NCBI RefSeq assembly: GCF_000969825.1
Contig: NZ_KQ033920.1
Location: 981,672-1,045,671 of the forward strand
Length of the DNA: 64,000 nt
Source: Parabacteroides gordonii MS-1 = DSM 23371
GTDB lineage: Bacteria; Bacteroidota; Bacteroidia; Bacteroidales; Tannerellaceae
Direction: 5' to 3'
Shown here in pieces: positions 54,049 through 62,727 of the stretch (the first letter of the stretch is position 1; every line of letters begins with the position of its first letter). The notes under the pieces are model-generated. The model was not told the origin of the DNA. It saw nothing but the letters and a program-made list of their open reading frames with translations, and ran no database searches. A program made the position numbers and the translations under genes.

Positions 54049-54732
54049 ATGGCAAAGATAAAAGTATTACTGGTAGAAGACGAACCGACCCTTGCAATGA
54101 TCATCAAAGATACATTGGATGGTGAAGAGTTCGACATCGTATTGGCTGCCGACGGCGAAGAAGGCCTGGCTCTTTACAAAGAAGTAAAACCGGATATCAT
54201 TGTAACAGATATCATGATGCCGAAGATAGACGGCTTCACCCTGATACGTCATATCCGCAAGACCGACAGCCAGATCCCTGTCCTTTTCCTTTCGGCCCGT
54301 TCAGCAGCGAATGATGTGGTCGAAGGCTTCGAACTGGGCGGTAACGATTACCTCAAAAAGCCCTTCGGCATGGCCGAGCTGATCATCCGTATCAAAGCCC
54401 TGCTGAATAAGATCACCGTCCGTAAAGAAGAAAAGTCGACCTTCAACCTCGGACAATACACATTCGACTCCATCACGCAAACCCTGCAATATTGTGGAGA
54501 AAAGCAACTGTTAAGCAACCGCGAGTCGGAAATACTCAAACGTCTTTGCGAAAACAAGGATCATGTATTGCCGATGAAAGATGTCCTGCTCGACCTTTGG
54601 GGCGACGACTCTTTCTTTAATGCCCGCAGCCTTCATGTTTTCATTACAAAGCTGCGCCATAAACTATCGGACGATCCTAGTATAAAGATACTGAATGTAC
54701 GGGGAATCGGTTACAAACTTATTATTGACTGA
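54049..54732 (+). CDS. OmpR-family response regulator
   Basis: 227 residues. The receiver domain (1-120) has VLLVEDE, the phosphorylation site Asp54 in IIVTDIMMP, and the KKPFGMAEL lysine segment. The winged-helix DNA-binding domain (about 130-227) has NRESEILKRLCENKDHVLPM and ARSLHVFITKLRHKL, with LNVRGIGYKL at the end. Partner of the kinase upstream. Candidate targets are its own operon and the outer-membrane barrel gene at 40.5-42.8 kb, through the shared 19-bp element. Confidence 0.95.
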   Translation: MAKIKVLLVEDEPTLAMIIKDTLDGEEFDIVLAADGEEGLALYKEVKPDIIVTDIMMPKIDGFTLIRHIRKTDSQIPVLFLSARSAANDVVEGFELGGNDYLKKPFGMAELIIRIKALLNKITVRKEEKSTFNLGQYTFDSITQTLQYCGEKQLLSNRESEILKRLCENKDHVLPMKDVLLDLWGDDSFFNARSLHVFITKLRHKLSDDPSIKILNVRGIGYKLIID

Positions 54733-54734
54733 AA

Positions 54735-54817
54735 GTGCATTGCCTATGGCACAAAAGTGCCACTGCATGTGCACAATTGTGCCACAGGCAATGCACAACT
54801 GTGCCAAGGCAGTGGCA
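54735..54817. repeat. 22-bp tandem dyad array with pseudoknot potential
   Basis: Units beginning GCACAAAAGTGC (54749), GCACAATTGTGC (54771) and GCACAACTGTGC (54793) repeat at exactly 22 bp. In RNA, 54735-54753 pairs with 54778-54796 (19 bp, one mismatch), and TGCCACTGC (54758-54766) in that loop is complementary to GCAGTGGCA (54809-54817), which would make an H-type pseudoknot. It starts two bases after the response-regulator stop and ends 40 bases before the next gene. Confidence 0.65.
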
Positions 54818-54857
54818 TAAGTAAGGAATAACTATAAATGAACCATAGAATACACTA

Positions 54858-56612
54858 ATGAATATGAAAATACTGATAAGCTTGTTACTTCTCTGCTGTA
54901 CCTCATGGCTAACAGCAAACGACCGGTATGTAATACAAGCACATATAACAGGCGTAAAAGAAGGTTCTGTCTTTTTTCTCAAACAATACGAGAACCAACG
55001 GATCATTAACTCGATGCGTATCGAAAAAGGAGAATTCACCATGAAAGGAACCCTGCCCGATATTCCTCAACATTTATGGTTATGCACTACGATAGACGAC
55101 GAATTCTATTATTGCGACCTGCTTATCGACCGGGACACCTTGTTCATCAAAGGCGACTTATCCGACTTCCCGAACGGATTACATTTCAAAGGAGCCGCCA
55201 CCCACATGGGATATGCCGTCTATCTGGAAAACACCCACGACCTGAATATAAAAATAGACAGCCTCAGCACCGTCTCCATGTTTTTGCACGACTTGGGTGC
55301 CACCGGCAAGAAAAAGGATGACGACAAAAAGAAAAAGACACTCAAGCTATCCTTCGGCGGTGGAAGCCCCAGGCCGGTACGGGGAAGCCAGGAGCTGGAA
55401 GTCGATATCGAATTACATGCCGCCCAGCAGGAACGCGACTCTATCCGCATTGACTTCATTGAAAGCAATATGGATAAATATGCCGGACAATTCCTCTTGA
55501 CCCGCATTATGAAGAAACTGTCGCCCGATTCGCTCCGCCAGTTCTACCGCTTGATCCCGGTGGAAATGAAAAAGACGAAGTTTGCCCGTATGATCAGTAA
55601 CCAAATCAACCCTTATGCGGACAACTGTATAAGGCAGGCAGACGATCTGCTCTCGCTGACAGGCGGCCCGATCGAAACAAACAAATACACCGAAGAAGCA
55701 TACAAATTATACGAGCAGGGAGTGCGGCTCGACCCGGAACGCACCGACGGCTATATCGCACTGGCCACCATGTACGAACGTCTCCTCCCGATAAAAGGGG
55801 CTGAAGCCTACGACATATCCATCTCTTACCTCAATAAATTCATCGAAAGCGACGTCAGGGAAGAAGACCGCGAAGAAGCCCGCAAACGGATCAGGGATAT
55901 CGAATTCCGGAAATGGTTGTCGACCAATATCAATCCGGAAATGATCGCAGTAAAAGGCAGTACCTTCAAAATGGGATCGACCTATAAGGAAGACAATAAC
56001 CCGCCTCACGAAGTAACGGTGAAAAGCTTCTCTATCAGCAAATACGAGATCACCAACTTCCAGTTCGCCGCATTCCTCGATACCTACAAAAGTGCTGTGA
56101 TAAAAGAAGGGCCTGATGCCGGACAACCTTTATATTATGAATGCAACTGGGGAATACGGCAGGGCAAACCCGTACCGGGTTACGAAGCCTATCCGGCCAT
56201 TTACATCACCTGGTACGGAGCCAATGCATACTGTAAATGGGCGGGCGGACGCCTGCCTACCGAAGAGGAATGGGAATATGCAGCCCGTGGCGGCTTGTAC
56301 GGCAAACGCGACCATCTGTACAGCGGAGGAATGGAACTCGACAGCCTGGGATGGTATGCCGGCAACTCCGAAGGCAAACCCCATCCGGTCGGAACGAAAA
56401 AGCCGAACGAACTGGGAATTCACGATATGAGCGGCAACGTCTGGGAATGGTGTTCCGACAGGTTTACCAAAGAAGACAGGGAGTATGCCGTTGTACGCGG
56501 CGGCACCTGGTTCAACGAACGGGCTTCCTGCCGTCCTACCTGCCACTACTACATTTATCCGGGAAGCAAACACTTCAACAATGGATTCAGACTGGTCAAA
56601 GACACTTTATAA
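54858..56612 (+). CDS. DUF4369 / formylglycine-generating-enzyme-like fusion, exported
   Basis: 584 residues. After a signal peptide ending near WLTAN, residues ~25-115 are a DUF4369 domain, normally found in front of TlpA-like thioredoxins. A Lys/Asp-rich stretch (KKKDDDKKKKT, ~150) leads to a helical TPR-like part (~270-350). Residues ~360-584 are a SUMF1/FGE fold with FKMGSTYKED, YEITNFQFAAF, RLPTEEEWEYAARGG, SGNVWEWC and NNGFRLV. A Cys pair (SCRPTC, ~558-563) lies where active-site cysteines occur in some members. No sulfatase is nearby, so substrate binding or scaffolding is as likely as catalysis. May share the kinase-regulator transcript. Confidence 0.82.
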   Translation: MNMKILISLLLLCCTSWLTANDRYVIQAHITGVKEGSVFFLKQYENQRIINSMRIEKGEFTMKGTLPDIPQHLWLCTTIDDEFYYCDLLIDRDTLFIKGDLSDFPNGLHFKGAATHMGYAVYLENTHDLNIKIDSLSTVSMFLHDLGATGKKKDDDKKKKTLKLSFGGGSPRPVRGSQELEVDIELHAAQQERDSIRIDFIESNMDKYAGQFLLTRIMKKLSPDSLRQFYRLIPVEMKKTKFARMISNQINPYADNCIRQADDLLSLTGGPIETNKYTEEAYKLYEQGVRLDPERTDGYIALATMYERLLPIKGAEAYDISISYLNKFIESDVREEDREEARKRIRDIEFRKWLSTNINPEMIAVKGSTFKMGSTYKEDNNPPHEVTVKSFSISKYEITNFQFAAFLDTYKSAVIKEGPDAGQPLYYECNWGIRQGKPVPGYEAYPAIYITWYGANAYCKWAGGRLPTEEEWEYAARGGLYGKRDHLYSGGMELDSLGWYAGNSEGKPHPVGTKKPNELGIHDMSGNVWEWCSDRFTKEDREYAVVRGGTWFNERASCRPTCHYYIYPGSKHFNNGFRLVKDTL

Positions 56613-56858
56613 TTTCTTCAATGCCTGGGCCAGCTGATCCGGGCAGGATGTTCCTCGTTCGCGGCAGTCGATACCTTCGAGCCGTTGGATAGCGTCTTGT
56701 ATTTCCATACCGACCAATAACCTGGACAATCCCTGTGTATTGCCCTGGCAACCGCCTACGATCTGCACATTCGATATAACGTTATCTTCAGCTTCCACAA
56801 TTATCATTTTAGAACATACCCCACCGATCGGAGTATAAGCTACACGTTGTTTATTCAT
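56607..56858 (-). CDS. TSCPD-domain protein (TIGR03905 type)
   Basis: 83 residues with four cysteines: Cys15, Cys37, Cys65 and Cys72. The C-terminal GTSCPDQLAQAL is the TSCPD signature, a zinc-type motif also found at the end of some ribonucleotide reductases. The role is unknown; relatives are stand-alone small proteins linked to nucleotide metabolism. Its stop overlaps the end of the convergent DUF4369-SUMF1 gene by six bases, so no terminator separates them. Confidence 0.85.
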   Translation of the reverse strand: MNKQRVAYTPIGGVCSKMIIVEAEDNVISNVQIVGGCQGNTQGLSRLLVGMEIQDAIQRLEGIDCRERGTSCPDQLAQALKKL

Positions 56859-56891
56859 CTTTTTCTACTCTATATTTTATACAAACGGGCA

Positions 56892-56921
56892 CAAAGGTAT
56901 AAATAAAATTAACTACTTTTG
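56892..56921. promoter_or_regulatory. Divergent -7 elements for TSCPD and folC
   Basis: Minus-strand TACCTTTG (56899-56892) serves the TSCPD gene, and plus-strand TACTTTTG (56914-56921) serves folC. Both match TAnnTTTG and lie only 14 bp apart, so the two polymerases would compete. Confidence 0.55.
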
Positions 56922-56942
56922 CCAATTATAAAAACGAAGAAC

Positions 56943-58259
56943 ATGACTTACGAAGAAACGCTCCATTATTTATATACAAGCACTCCGGTATTTCAGCACA
57001 GCGGCGCATCCGCTTACAAACCCGGACTTGATACCAGTATCGCACTTGATAATTATCTGGGTAATCCGCATAAAGCTTATCGGACGATCCATGTAGCAGG
57101 AACTAACGGGAAAGGTTCCGTCTGCCATTTACTGGCAGCTATCCTCCGGCAGGCAGGATATAAAGTCGGGCTTTTCACTTCTCCTCACCTGATCGACTTC
57201 CGCGAACGCATCCGTGTCAACGGCAAAATGATTTCCAAAGAATATGTAATAGATTTCGTAGAGCGCCACCGTACCACATTCGAACCCCTCCGCCCCTCCT
57301 TCTTTGAACTGACTTCCACTATGGCATTCGATTACTTCCGTTCCGAAAAGGTCGACTTTGCCATTATCGAAACAGGTATGGGCGGACGGTTAGACAGTAC
57401 GAACATCATCACCCCTATCCTGAGTATCATTACAAATATCAGTCTCGACCATACCCAGTTCCTGGGAGACACGGTAGAGAAGATCGCCTTTGAAAAGGCG
57501 GGAATCATCAAACCGGGAATACCGGCGTTGATAGGTGAGATCGACAACCAGGGCGTTCTCGATGTATTTGCAGAAGCAGCCGAACGAAATCAGACAATGA
57601 TCTATCTGGCATCCGAAGAAGAATTGATCAATCATGAGAAATCATATCTGATGGATACGGGAGAATGGTATCTGGACACTGCCGAATACGGACAATTGTT
57701 CGGCCAGCTGGGTGGTGCGGTTCAGTTCAGAAACGCTCAGACTGTACTGGGAGCTCTTAGCCTGCTCGATGAACTGGGAGTGGATATTCCCAGGGAAGCC
57801 GTACGCGAAGGGTTCGAACATGTAGTGGAGCTGACCGGATTGATGGGACGCTGGCAAGTATTACAGGACAAACCGAAAGTGGTTTGCGATACCGGACATA
57901 ATCCCGGTGGTTGGCAATACCTGCAATTCAACCTGGAAAACCTGAGACGGACGACACTCCGCATGATAATGATTGTCGGCATGGTAAATGATAAGGATGT
58001 GAATGGAGTAGTAAGCCTGATGCCCAAAGAAGGTGCATTTTATATATTCACACAAGCTTCCGTCGAACGGGCTATGCCGGCAGCCGAACTGGCCGCGATC
58101 GGGAAAGCACACGGACTGACAGGTATTGTCCGCGACAACGTACCCTCGGCCGTTAAATGGGCTCTGGAGATGCTTAATGAAGACGATGCGATCTTTATCG
58201 GTGGAAGTACTTTCGTCGTAGCCGATGCCCTTCCGCTATTCATGAAAGAAGACAAATAA
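56943..58259 (+). CDS. folC: Folylpolyglutamate / dihydrofolate synthase
   Basis: 438 residues from the ATG at 56943 (MTYEETLHYLYTSTPVFQ); an eight-codon extension would start inside the -7 box and is rejected. The ATP loop HVAGTNGKGSV is near residue 50, GLFTSPHLIDFRERI near 80, ETGMGGRLDSTN near 143 and SLDHTQFLG near 175, all of the Mur-ligase-type FolC family. It adds glutamate to folates in the cytoplasm. The MFS gene follows after 24 bases and may be co-transcribed. Confidence 0.94.
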   Translation: MTYEETLHYLYTSTPVFQHSGASAYKPGLDTSIALDNYLGNPHKAYRTIHVAGTNGKGSVCHLLAAILRQAGYKVGLFTSPHLIDFRERIRVNGKMISKEYVIDFVERHRTTFEPLRPSFFELTSTMAFDYFRSEKVDFAIIETGMGGRLDSTNIITPILSIITNISLDHTQFLGDTVEKIAFEKAGIIKPGIPALIGEIDNQGVLDVFAEAAERNQTMIYLASEEELINHEKSYLMDTGEWYLDTAEYGQLFGQLGGAVQFRNAQTVLGALSLLDELGVDIPREAVREGFEHVVELTGLMGRWQVLQDKPKVVCDTGHNPGGWQYLQFNLENLRRTTLRMIMIVGMVNDKDVNGVVSLMPKEGAFYIFTQASVERAMPAAELAAIGKAHGLTGIVRDNVPSAVKWALEMLNEDDAIFIGGSTFVVADALPLFMKEDK

Positions 58260-58283
58260 TATAACTTAATTAAAACAAATATC

Positions 58284-59693
58284 ATGATTGAACAAATTCA
58301 TCAAAAACTGAGCGACTCGAAGGTCGCCCGATGGAGCGTACTCGCGCTCGTCGCATTTACTATGCTTTGCGGATATTTCCTCACCGACGTGATGGCACCG
58401 CTCAAACCGATGCTGGAAGAACAGCTTTCCTGGAACAGTACCGAATACGGTTTCTTCACCAGTGCCTACGGTTGGTTCAACGTATTCCTTTTCATGCTGA
58501 TCATTGGCGGTATCATACTCGATAAGATGGGTGTCCGCTTTACCGGGGTCGGTGCTTGTATATTGATGATTATCGGTTGTTCTCTTAAATATTATGCTAT
58601 CTCCGACTTTTTCACGATGGATGGCGAAATCTTCGGATGGAAAGCACAAGTGATGGTTGCAGCCATTGGATATGCCATCTTCGGTGTGGGTGTGGAAACA
58701 GCCGGTATCACCGTTTCCAAGATCATTGTAAGATGGTTCAAGGGAAAAGAAATGGCATTGGCGATGGGTCTGGAAATGGCTACAGCCCGTCTGGGTACGG
58801 CTCTGGCCTTATCTATCACCGTTCCGGCCGCTAAATTCTTCGGAAGCATCTCCGCTCCCATCCTGTTGTGTCTTTGTATGCTTTGTATCGGTCTGATCGC
58901 CTTTCTGGTGTTCTGTGTGATGGATCGCAAGCTCGATACGTCGATGAGTGCCATCGAACAGGCAGAAGAGGAAGAGCCATTCCGCCTGAAAGATATCGGA
59001 TTGATCGTTACAAACAAGGGGTTCTGGTTGATTGCCTTGTTGTGCGTATTGTTTTATTCAGCCGTATTCCCTTTCCTGAAATATGCAACCGACCTGATGG
59101 TCAACAAATATGGTGTAGATCCTGACTTGGCCGGAAATATCCCTGCTATTCTCCCCTTCGGTACGATCCTGTTGACACCATTCTTCGGTAATCTGTACGA
59201 CCGTAAAGGAAAAGGGGCAACTATCATGATCTATGGAGCATTGATGCTGATCGGTGTCCACCTGTTGTTTACGCTGCCTATCCTCAACGAATGGTGGTTT
59301 GCTACTATCGTAATGGTTGTGCTGGGTATCGCTTTCTCATTGGTTCCGTCCGCCATGTGGCCATCTGTTCCGAAAGTAATCCCTGAAAAGCAACTAGGTA
59401 CAGCCTACGCCCTGATCTTCTGGGTACAGAACATCGGCTTAAGCATGGTTCCCCTGTTGATTGGCTGGGTATTGGATAACTATTGTAAGATCGACAACGG
59501 CACAGGCAAACCGGCTTACGACTATACGCTTCCGATGGCTATCTTTACCTGCTTCGGTGTGCTGGCACTGGTCATCGCTTTACTGCTGAAACGTGAAGAT
59601 GGCATCAAGCATTACGGTCTGGAACAACCCAATATCCAGAGCGATGCCGACAAGGCACGTATCCTTGCAGAAGAAACGATTGCAGAACCTTAA
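58284..59693 (+). CDS. MFS transporter
   Basis: 469 residues with about twelve membrane helices. The loop between helices 2 and 3 reads LDKMGVRFTGVGA, an MFS motif A variant. Inner-membrane carrier of unknown substrate. It follows folC by 24 bases, so a folate- or pterin-related or general metabolite role could be considered, but the link is only positional. A strong terminator follows. Confidence 0.87.
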   Translation: MIEQIHQKLSDSKVARWSVLALVAFTMLCGYFLTDVMAPLKPMLEEQLSWNSTEYGFFTSAYGWFNVFLFMLIIGGIILDKMGVRFTGVGACILMIIGCSLKYYAISDFFTMDGEIFGWKAQVMVAAIGYAIFGVGVETAGITVSKIIVRWFKGKEMALAMGLEMATARLGTALALSITVPAAKFFGSISAPILLCLCMLCIGLIAFLVFCVMDRKLDTSMSAIEQAEEEEPFRLKDIGLIVTNKGFWLIALLCVLFYSAVFPFLKYATDLMVNKYGVDPDLAGNIPAILPFGTILLTPFFGNLYDRKGKGATIMIYGALMLIGVHLLFTLPILNEWWFATIVMVVLGIAFSLVPSAMWPSVPKVIPEKQLGTAYALIFWVQNIGLSMVPLLIGWVLDNYCKIDNGTGKPAYDYTLPMAIFTCFGVLALVIALLLKREDGIKHYGLEQPNIQSDADKARILAEETIAEP

Positions 59694-59715
59694 TGGATCG
59701 AGGTTAACATATAAA

Positions 59716-59757
59716 GAGCCCCGGCATTTTCTCCAAGTAGAATGCCGGGGCTTTTTT
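59716..59757. terminator. Strong bidirectional terminator
   Basis: AGCCCCGGCATT (59717-59728) and AATGCCGGGGCT (59741-59752) form a 12-bp GC-rich stem with a 12-base loop and a six-T tail. It separates the MFS gene from the convergent acyltransferase gene. Confidence 0.9.
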
Positions 59758-59779
59758 ATACTAAAACACTTACATTATT

Positions 59780-60871
59780 TTAATCTCCGATGATCCATTT
59801 ACTACCGGGTAGAAACGATAGAATCTTTGTCGTTACATAACAACTGACAAAGGTACTCACAGCAATGCTGGGTATGGCGGCAACAGTTGGCAATGCCAAA
59901 GTTTGCTTGAACACTGTTACCCATAATCCGAGCCAGAATATATGCATAAGGTACATACCATAGCTAAGTTTCGACATTTCTGTTATCAGCTTCGGAGCCT
60001 TCGGACGGTCTATACATGTGAACATAAGGAACGTGCCCGCGGTAAGAAGCACACAGTTGATCGTACAGAAAGCCCATCCTATTTCTATTACGGGAGTAGT
60101 ATGAAGTTCTCCGGGTATAGCCTGGATATAGAACGAATAGATGGTCAGTGCAGCTCCTACGACCATCAGGACGAATCCTATGGCAAGACGTTTGGAGCGA
60201 TCCCAGGTAAGATGAACACGTATGTAATGTGCCATCACAAGATACCCCAGATAACCGGAGAAGTACCACAACATATGATATTCATTCCAGAAACATTGCC
60301 CCCACACTTCACCACACCAGCGGTTGAGATACGGCATACAGGTCGTTAACAGGAACAACCCGATAAAGAAGCGTTCTTCTTTTGCCGTGGCTTTACTCAG
60401 CCAGGGTGATATAATAGGTATAAAGAGGTAAAGACTGATCAGAGGATACATAAACCATAAGTGCCCGGCCAACGTAGGGAAATTCAGCAATATTCGCGAT
60501 AAGTCCTTTATTGAAGTTTCTCCATCTATCTGCCCCCACAACATGGGCAGTGTGCTGTAAAGGATCATGAAGATAAAAAATGGCGGCAGGATACGGATAC
60601 AACGCTGCCGATAAAACTGCCACATAGTCTGTCCCTCCTTCATCGGTGCCAGAAGAAAGGCGGAGACAATCATAAACAGGGGAACTGCCATACGTGAAAA
60701 ACCGTCATACACAGACACCCATAGCCGGTCTGCCTCATTGGCTAAGAAGGATTGCGGCCCCGCCATATCTGTAGACCCGGGAGCACCATAAAAATTTTCA
60801 CTGGCGTGAACCACCATAACGAGGAAGCAGGCAAACACGCGTACATAGTCTAAAAAAACGATACGTTTCAT
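59780..60871 (-). CDS. Acyltransferase-3 family membrane protein
   Basis: 363 residues with about ten membrane helices. RIVFLDYVRVFACFLVMVVHASENF at the start carries the family's Arg and His (HA), and FSRMAVPLFMIVSAFLL follows. Members (OafA/YrhL type) transfer acyl groups, often acetyl, onto surface polysaccharides or glycolipids at the inner membrane. No polysaccharide cluster is nearby, so the acceptor is unknown. Single gene, convergent with the MFS gene. Confidence 0.87.
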   Translation of the reverse strand: MKRIVFLDYVRVFACFLVMVVHASENFYGAPGSTDMAGPQSFLANEADRLWVSVYDGFSRMAVPLFMIVSAFLLAPMKEGQTMWQFYRQRCIRILPPFFIFMILYSTLPMLWGQIDGETSIKDLSRILLNFPTLAGHLWFMYPLISLYLFIPIISPWLSKATAKEERFFIGLFLLTTCMPYLNRWCGEVWGQCFWNEYHMLWYFSGYLGYLVMAHYIRVHLTWDRSKRLAIGFVLMVVGAALTIYSFYIQAIPGELHTTPVIEIGWAFCTINCVLLTAGTFLMFTCIDRPKAPKLITEMSKLSYGMYLMHIFWLGLWVTVFKQTLALPTVAAIPSIAVSTFVSCYVTTKILSFLPGSKWIIGD

Positions 60872-61246
60872 TTTCTTTTTAGTTTTCCAATTGGTATTAA
60901 TAATTTGAGAATTCCGGAGGCGAAGATAATCAATATTCCCGTAAATCAGCTTTTTTAGTAATAAGAGTAGCCTTAAAAATACGAATTTGCCGTATTACAG
61001 ACAAAAGAACATCTTGTTGAAAAATCTGACAGGCCTACTTGTAAATAATGAACTTATACAAGTCCAAAACTTGTATATTCTGTTCAACACAAAGCTCTTT
61101 TAGCCTATAAATATCAATTAACAACGCCAAGTATTAATATTCCAAAAATGATTAGTTTCATTCATTTAAATTACATATTTTTGTAATGTACTTTATGAAG
61201 ATATAAAGCACTTAACCGATCATTAAACATTCAAAAAGTTAGCAAC
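60872..61246. other. Intergenic region with a 9-bp dyad and sigma-gene promoter
   Basis: 375 bases without a gene. TATACAAGT and ACTTGTATA (61055-61077) form a perfect dyad with a five-base spacer, and ACTTGTA also occurs at 61037-61043. The -7 element TATTTTTG of the sigma gene lies at 61176-61183, with TTAG 20 bp before it as a poor -33. Nothing else is seen. Confidence 0.5.
61176..61183 (+). promoter_or_regulatory. ECF sigma gene -7 element
   Basis: TATTTTTG matches TAnnTTTG; a near-match TTAG lies 20 bp upstream (61152-61155). The leader is about 57 bases. Confidence 0.5.
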
Positions 61247-61756
61247 ATGAATGGGATACAATTTCAACAAAAATTATTGGGCTTGCAAGAAAATATGATG
61301 AATTTTGCACTTATGCTCACAGCAAACCGGGACGATGCCCAGGATTTGTTACAGGATACTACACTTAAAGTTTTAGATAATCAGGATAAATTCGTCGACA
61401 ATGTTAATTTCAAGGGATGGGTTTTGACTGTCATGCGTAATATTTTCATTAACAACTATCACAAGATTGTACGTGTACAGACAGTCGTCGACTCAAGTGC
61501 AGACTTATACAATCTGGATATTGTCAATGATTCAGGATTTGATTCACCGGATAAGGCATATCAGATCCAGGAAATCACAAAAGCGATCAACGGATTGAAC
61601 GACGATCTGAAAGTTCCTTTCTCCATGTTTTTAAGCGGTTATAAATATAATGAGATCGCTGATAAACTGAATGTCCCCCTGGGAACTGTAAAGAGCCGTA
61701 TTTTCTTTGCCCGTCAGGAGCTACAAAAACAACTAAAGGATTTCCAAAATTCGTAA
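61247..61756 (+). CDS. ECF-type RNA polymerase sigma factor
   Basis: 169 residues. Region 2 has NFALMLTANRDDAQDLLQDTTLKVLDN and the -10 recognition helix FKGWVLTVMRNIFINNY. Region 4 has YKYNEIADKLNVPLGTVKSRIFFARQEL. No anti-sigma gene follows, and the terminator comes at once, so it is a stand-alone ECF factor. Its regulon is unknown. Similar free-standing ECF factors act in envelope and oxidative stress in Bacteroidales, but no name can be given. Confidence 0.93.
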   Translation: MNGIQFQQKLLGLQENMMNFALMLTANRDDAQDLLQDTTLKVLDNQDKFVDNVNFKGWVLTVMRNIFINNYHKIVRVQTVVDSSADLYNLDIVNDSGFDSPDKAYQIQEITKAINGLNDDLKVPFSMFLSGYKYNEIADKLNVPLGTVKSRIFFARQELQKQLKDFQNS

Positions 61757-61776
61757 TCCATTTTCCAACTCCACAT

Positions 61777-61813
61777 AAAAGCGACTACCACTCTTTGGGT
61801 AGTCGCTTTTTTT
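61777..61813 (+). terminator. Terminator of the sigma gene
   Basis: AAAAGCGACTACC and GGTAGTCGCTTTT pair over 13 bp with an eight-base loop, then further T. Confidence 0.88.
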
Positions 61814-61853
61814 ATTATCATATATGTTAAAGAAAAACAGGGACAAATAACAA

Positions 61854-61885
61854 TTTGTTTATAAGGATTATTTTATATACGTTTG
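61854..61885 (+). promoter_or_regulatory. ispE promoter
   Basis: TTTG at 61854-61857, a 20-bp spacer and TACGTTTG at 61878-61885 match both consensus boxes in full. The leader is about 26 bases. Confidence 0.75.
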
Positions 61886-61917
61886 TCTACAATATATAAA
61901 ATTTAAAGGATCCATAT

Positions 61918-62727
61918 ATGATTTGTTTTCCTAATGCCAAAATAAACCTGGGACTCAACGTCGTTAATAAACGACCGGATGGTTATCATAATATAGAAAC
62001 CGTATTTTATCCTATACCGGTGAAAGATGCACTCGAAATTGTGAGTGCAGAAGAATTATCTTTCACCCAGACAGGGATTCAAGTAGATGCTCCGATGGAA
62101 AAAAACCTCGTGATAAAAGCATTGAACCTGCTAAAAACACAATATAAAATACCTCCGCTCGAGATCCATTTGCTTAAAGCAATCCCTTTCGGTGCCGGAT
62201 TGGGTGGCGGATCGGCTGACGCAGCTTTTATGCTGAAATTGCTGAATGATTTCTGCCAACTGAATATCCATGCGGATGAACTGGAGAGAATAGCCGCATC
62301 CATCGGAGCAGACTGTCCTTTCTTTATCCGTAACACACCGGTATTTGCCAGCGGAACGGGTAACCAGTTCGAACCTGTCGACCTCTCACTGAAAGGGTAT
62401 CATTTCTGCCTGATAAAGCCGGATGTAGCCGTTTCCACCCCTGAAGCCTATTCGTTGGTTTCACCGAAAGCTCCGGAAATTTCTTTAAAAGAGATCATCC
62501 GCAAACCGGTTACTGAATGGAGAAACTTAATGATAAACGATTTTGAGAAGAGCGTCTTTACCAAACATCCGGTTATCGGTCAGATAAAAGAGTCTCTTTA
62601 CCAGGCAGGAGCGGTTTATGCTTCCATGTCAGGATCCGGTTCTTCCGTATTCGGACTGTTTGAAAATCCGACTCACCTGAAGGAACAATTTTCCGATTGC
62701 TTTGTCTGGGAGGGACAATTACCATGA
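61918..62727 (+). CDS. ispE: IspE, 4-diphosphocytidyl-2-C-methylerythritol kinase
   Basis: 269 residues of the GHMP kinase family. Motif 1 is PNAKINLGLNVVNKRPDGYHN (5-25), the ATP loop PFGAGLGGGSADAAF lies near 96-110, and the C-terminal SMSGSGSSVFGLF near 240. It phosphorylates CDP-methylerythritol in the non-mevalonate isoprenoid pathway, which also supplies the menaquinone side chain. It overlaps the methyltransferase start by four bases (ATGA). Confidence 0.95.
   Translation: MICFPNAKINLGLNVVNKRPDGYHNIETVFYPIPVKDALEIVSAEELSFTQTGIQVDAPMEKNLVIKALNLLKTQYKIPPLEIHLLKAIPFGAGLGGGSADAAFMLKLLNDFCQLNIHADELERIAASIGADCPFFIRNTPVFASGTGNQFEPVDLSLKGYHFCLIKPDVAVSTPEAYSLVSPKAPEISLKEIIRKPVTEWRNLMINDFEKSVFTKHPVIGQIKESLYQAGAVYASMSGSGSSVFGLFENPTHLKEQFSDCFVWEGQLP

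Noticed and set aside
56919-56942. Earlier folC start adding eight residues
   Set aside because: It would begin inside the -7 promoter element; FolC homology starts at the ATG at 56943.
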